DNA from: Desertivirga brevis
GTDB taxonomy: Bacteria > Bacteroidota > Bacteroidia > Sphingobacteriales > Sphingobacteriaceae
NCBI RefSeq assembly: GCF_017355835.1
Contig: NZ_JAFEWF010000011.1
Location: forward strand, 1 to 64,000
Length of the DNA stretch: 64,000 nt
Reading direction: 5' to 3'
Shown: positions 63,836 to 64,000 of the stretch, in pieces
Layout of the letters: every line of letters begins with the position of its first letter
How positions within the stretch are numbered: position 1 is the stretch's first letter
The notes under the pieces: model-generated
Database searches by the model: none
What the model was told of the DNA's origin: nothing
The model's input: only the letters and a program-made list of their open reading frames with translations
Position numbers and translations under genes: made by a program

Positions 63836-64000
63836 TTAACAATACTGCTCAAAAGCACCGATCAAATTATCGGCAATCATCTGAGCAGGACGACCTTCAA
63901 TTTGATGACGCTCAATCATATGAACTAATTTTCCATCTTTAAACAAGGCCATAGATGGTGAAGACGGAGGATAAGGTAACATAAAACCACGTGCAGCGTG
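63836..64000 (-). CDS. BrxA/BrxB bacilliredoxin, C-terminal part (cut by window edge)
   Basis: Only 54 codons and the stop lie inside the window; the N-terminus with the active-site cysteines is beyond the right edge. The translation includes SPSMALFKDGKLVHMIERHQ and IEGRPAQMIADNLIGAF, ending in YC. This matches the DUF1094/YphP bacilliredoxins, which reverse bacillithiol mixed disulfides. The final Cys-terminus is characteristic. It is convergent with cdaA. Confidence 0.85.
   Translation of the reverse strand, partial: HAARGFMLPYPPSSPSMALFKDGKLVHMIERHQIEGRPAQMIADNLIGAFEQYC

Overview
The window looks like a piece of the core chromosome of a Bacteroidota bacterium, most likely Sphingobacteriaceae (Pedobacter-like). 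The evidence is the family-specific gene content (DUF4835 next to recN, BT_3928-family and DUF1599 proteins, DUF5686, TonB receptor, type IX secretion C-termini on a subtilase), gene order typical of the phylum (bamD-rpoZ-coaBC-DUF4835-recN; mreB-mreC-mreD-mrdA-rodA; folP-cdaA), absence of Shine-Dalgarno sites, and many copies of the Bacteroidota -7 promoter element TAnnTTTG. No prophage, IS element, CRISPR array or obvious defence island is visible.

Layout. 1-560 carries three tandem leftward promoters with identical internal spacing, most simply the promoter/leader region of an rRNA operon whose genes lie beyond the left edge. 560-1870 has no convincing gene but is full of short direct repeats with a 10-11 bp period and contains a ~140 bp imperfect palindrome; it is the least explained part of the window. 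1.9-6.2 kb holds small envelope or unknown proteins, a pectinesterase-like protein and a uracil-DNA-glycosylase-family protein. 6.3-12.5 kb is a conserved housekeeping block: BamD, RNA polymerase omega, CoaBC, DUF4835, RecN and FabI. 12.5-22.5 kb has an SDR, a sugar-nucleotide epimerase, a membrane glycolipid trio (flippase-like protein, GT2, GT39), a PAS histidine kinase and a TonB receptor. 22.7-25.4 kb is a small possible stress module (DUF2892-SRPBCC, zinc alcohol dehydrogenase, PfpI/DJ-1). 25.5-28.3 kb: purN, and a pheS-led leftward unit with a Rieske-like lipoprotein and a TetR regulator.

28.5-38.2 kb: DUF5686 protein, phosphate-selective-type porin, iron alcohol dehydrogenase, TrhO, a protein with seven copies of a basic KPxYKPRFNMKN motif, YebC, an OB-fold-like protein and tRNA-Asn. 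38.3-47.8 kb: a large lamin-tail-domain surface protein, asd, PBP4, a secreted subtilase and thymidine kinase. 47.9-56.4 kb: the cell-elongation cluster (rodA, mrdA, mreD, mreC, mreB) with purH upstream, all leftward. 56.5-64 kb: outer-membrane protein, RlmD, phosphoribosyltransferase, shikimate kinase, BT_3928 and DUF1599 proteins, folP, the c-di-AMP synthase cdaA, and the C-terminal part of a bacilliredoxin cut by the window edge.

Cell-envelope functions dominate: peptidoglycan synthesis and elongation (MreBCD, PBP2, RodA, PBP4), outer-membrane assembly (BamD), porins and receptors, lipid glycosylation, and secreted proteins. The rest is nucleotide, cofactor and amino-acid metabolism (PurN, PurH, Tdk, CoaBC, FolP, Asd, AroK) and translation (PheS, tRNA-Asn, RlmD, TrhO). 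I found no complete new system. The best leads are the phased-repeat/palindrome region next to the presumed rrn promoters, the seven-repeat KPxYKPRFNMKN protein, the His-less Rieske-like lipoprotein and a few structured intergenic regions.
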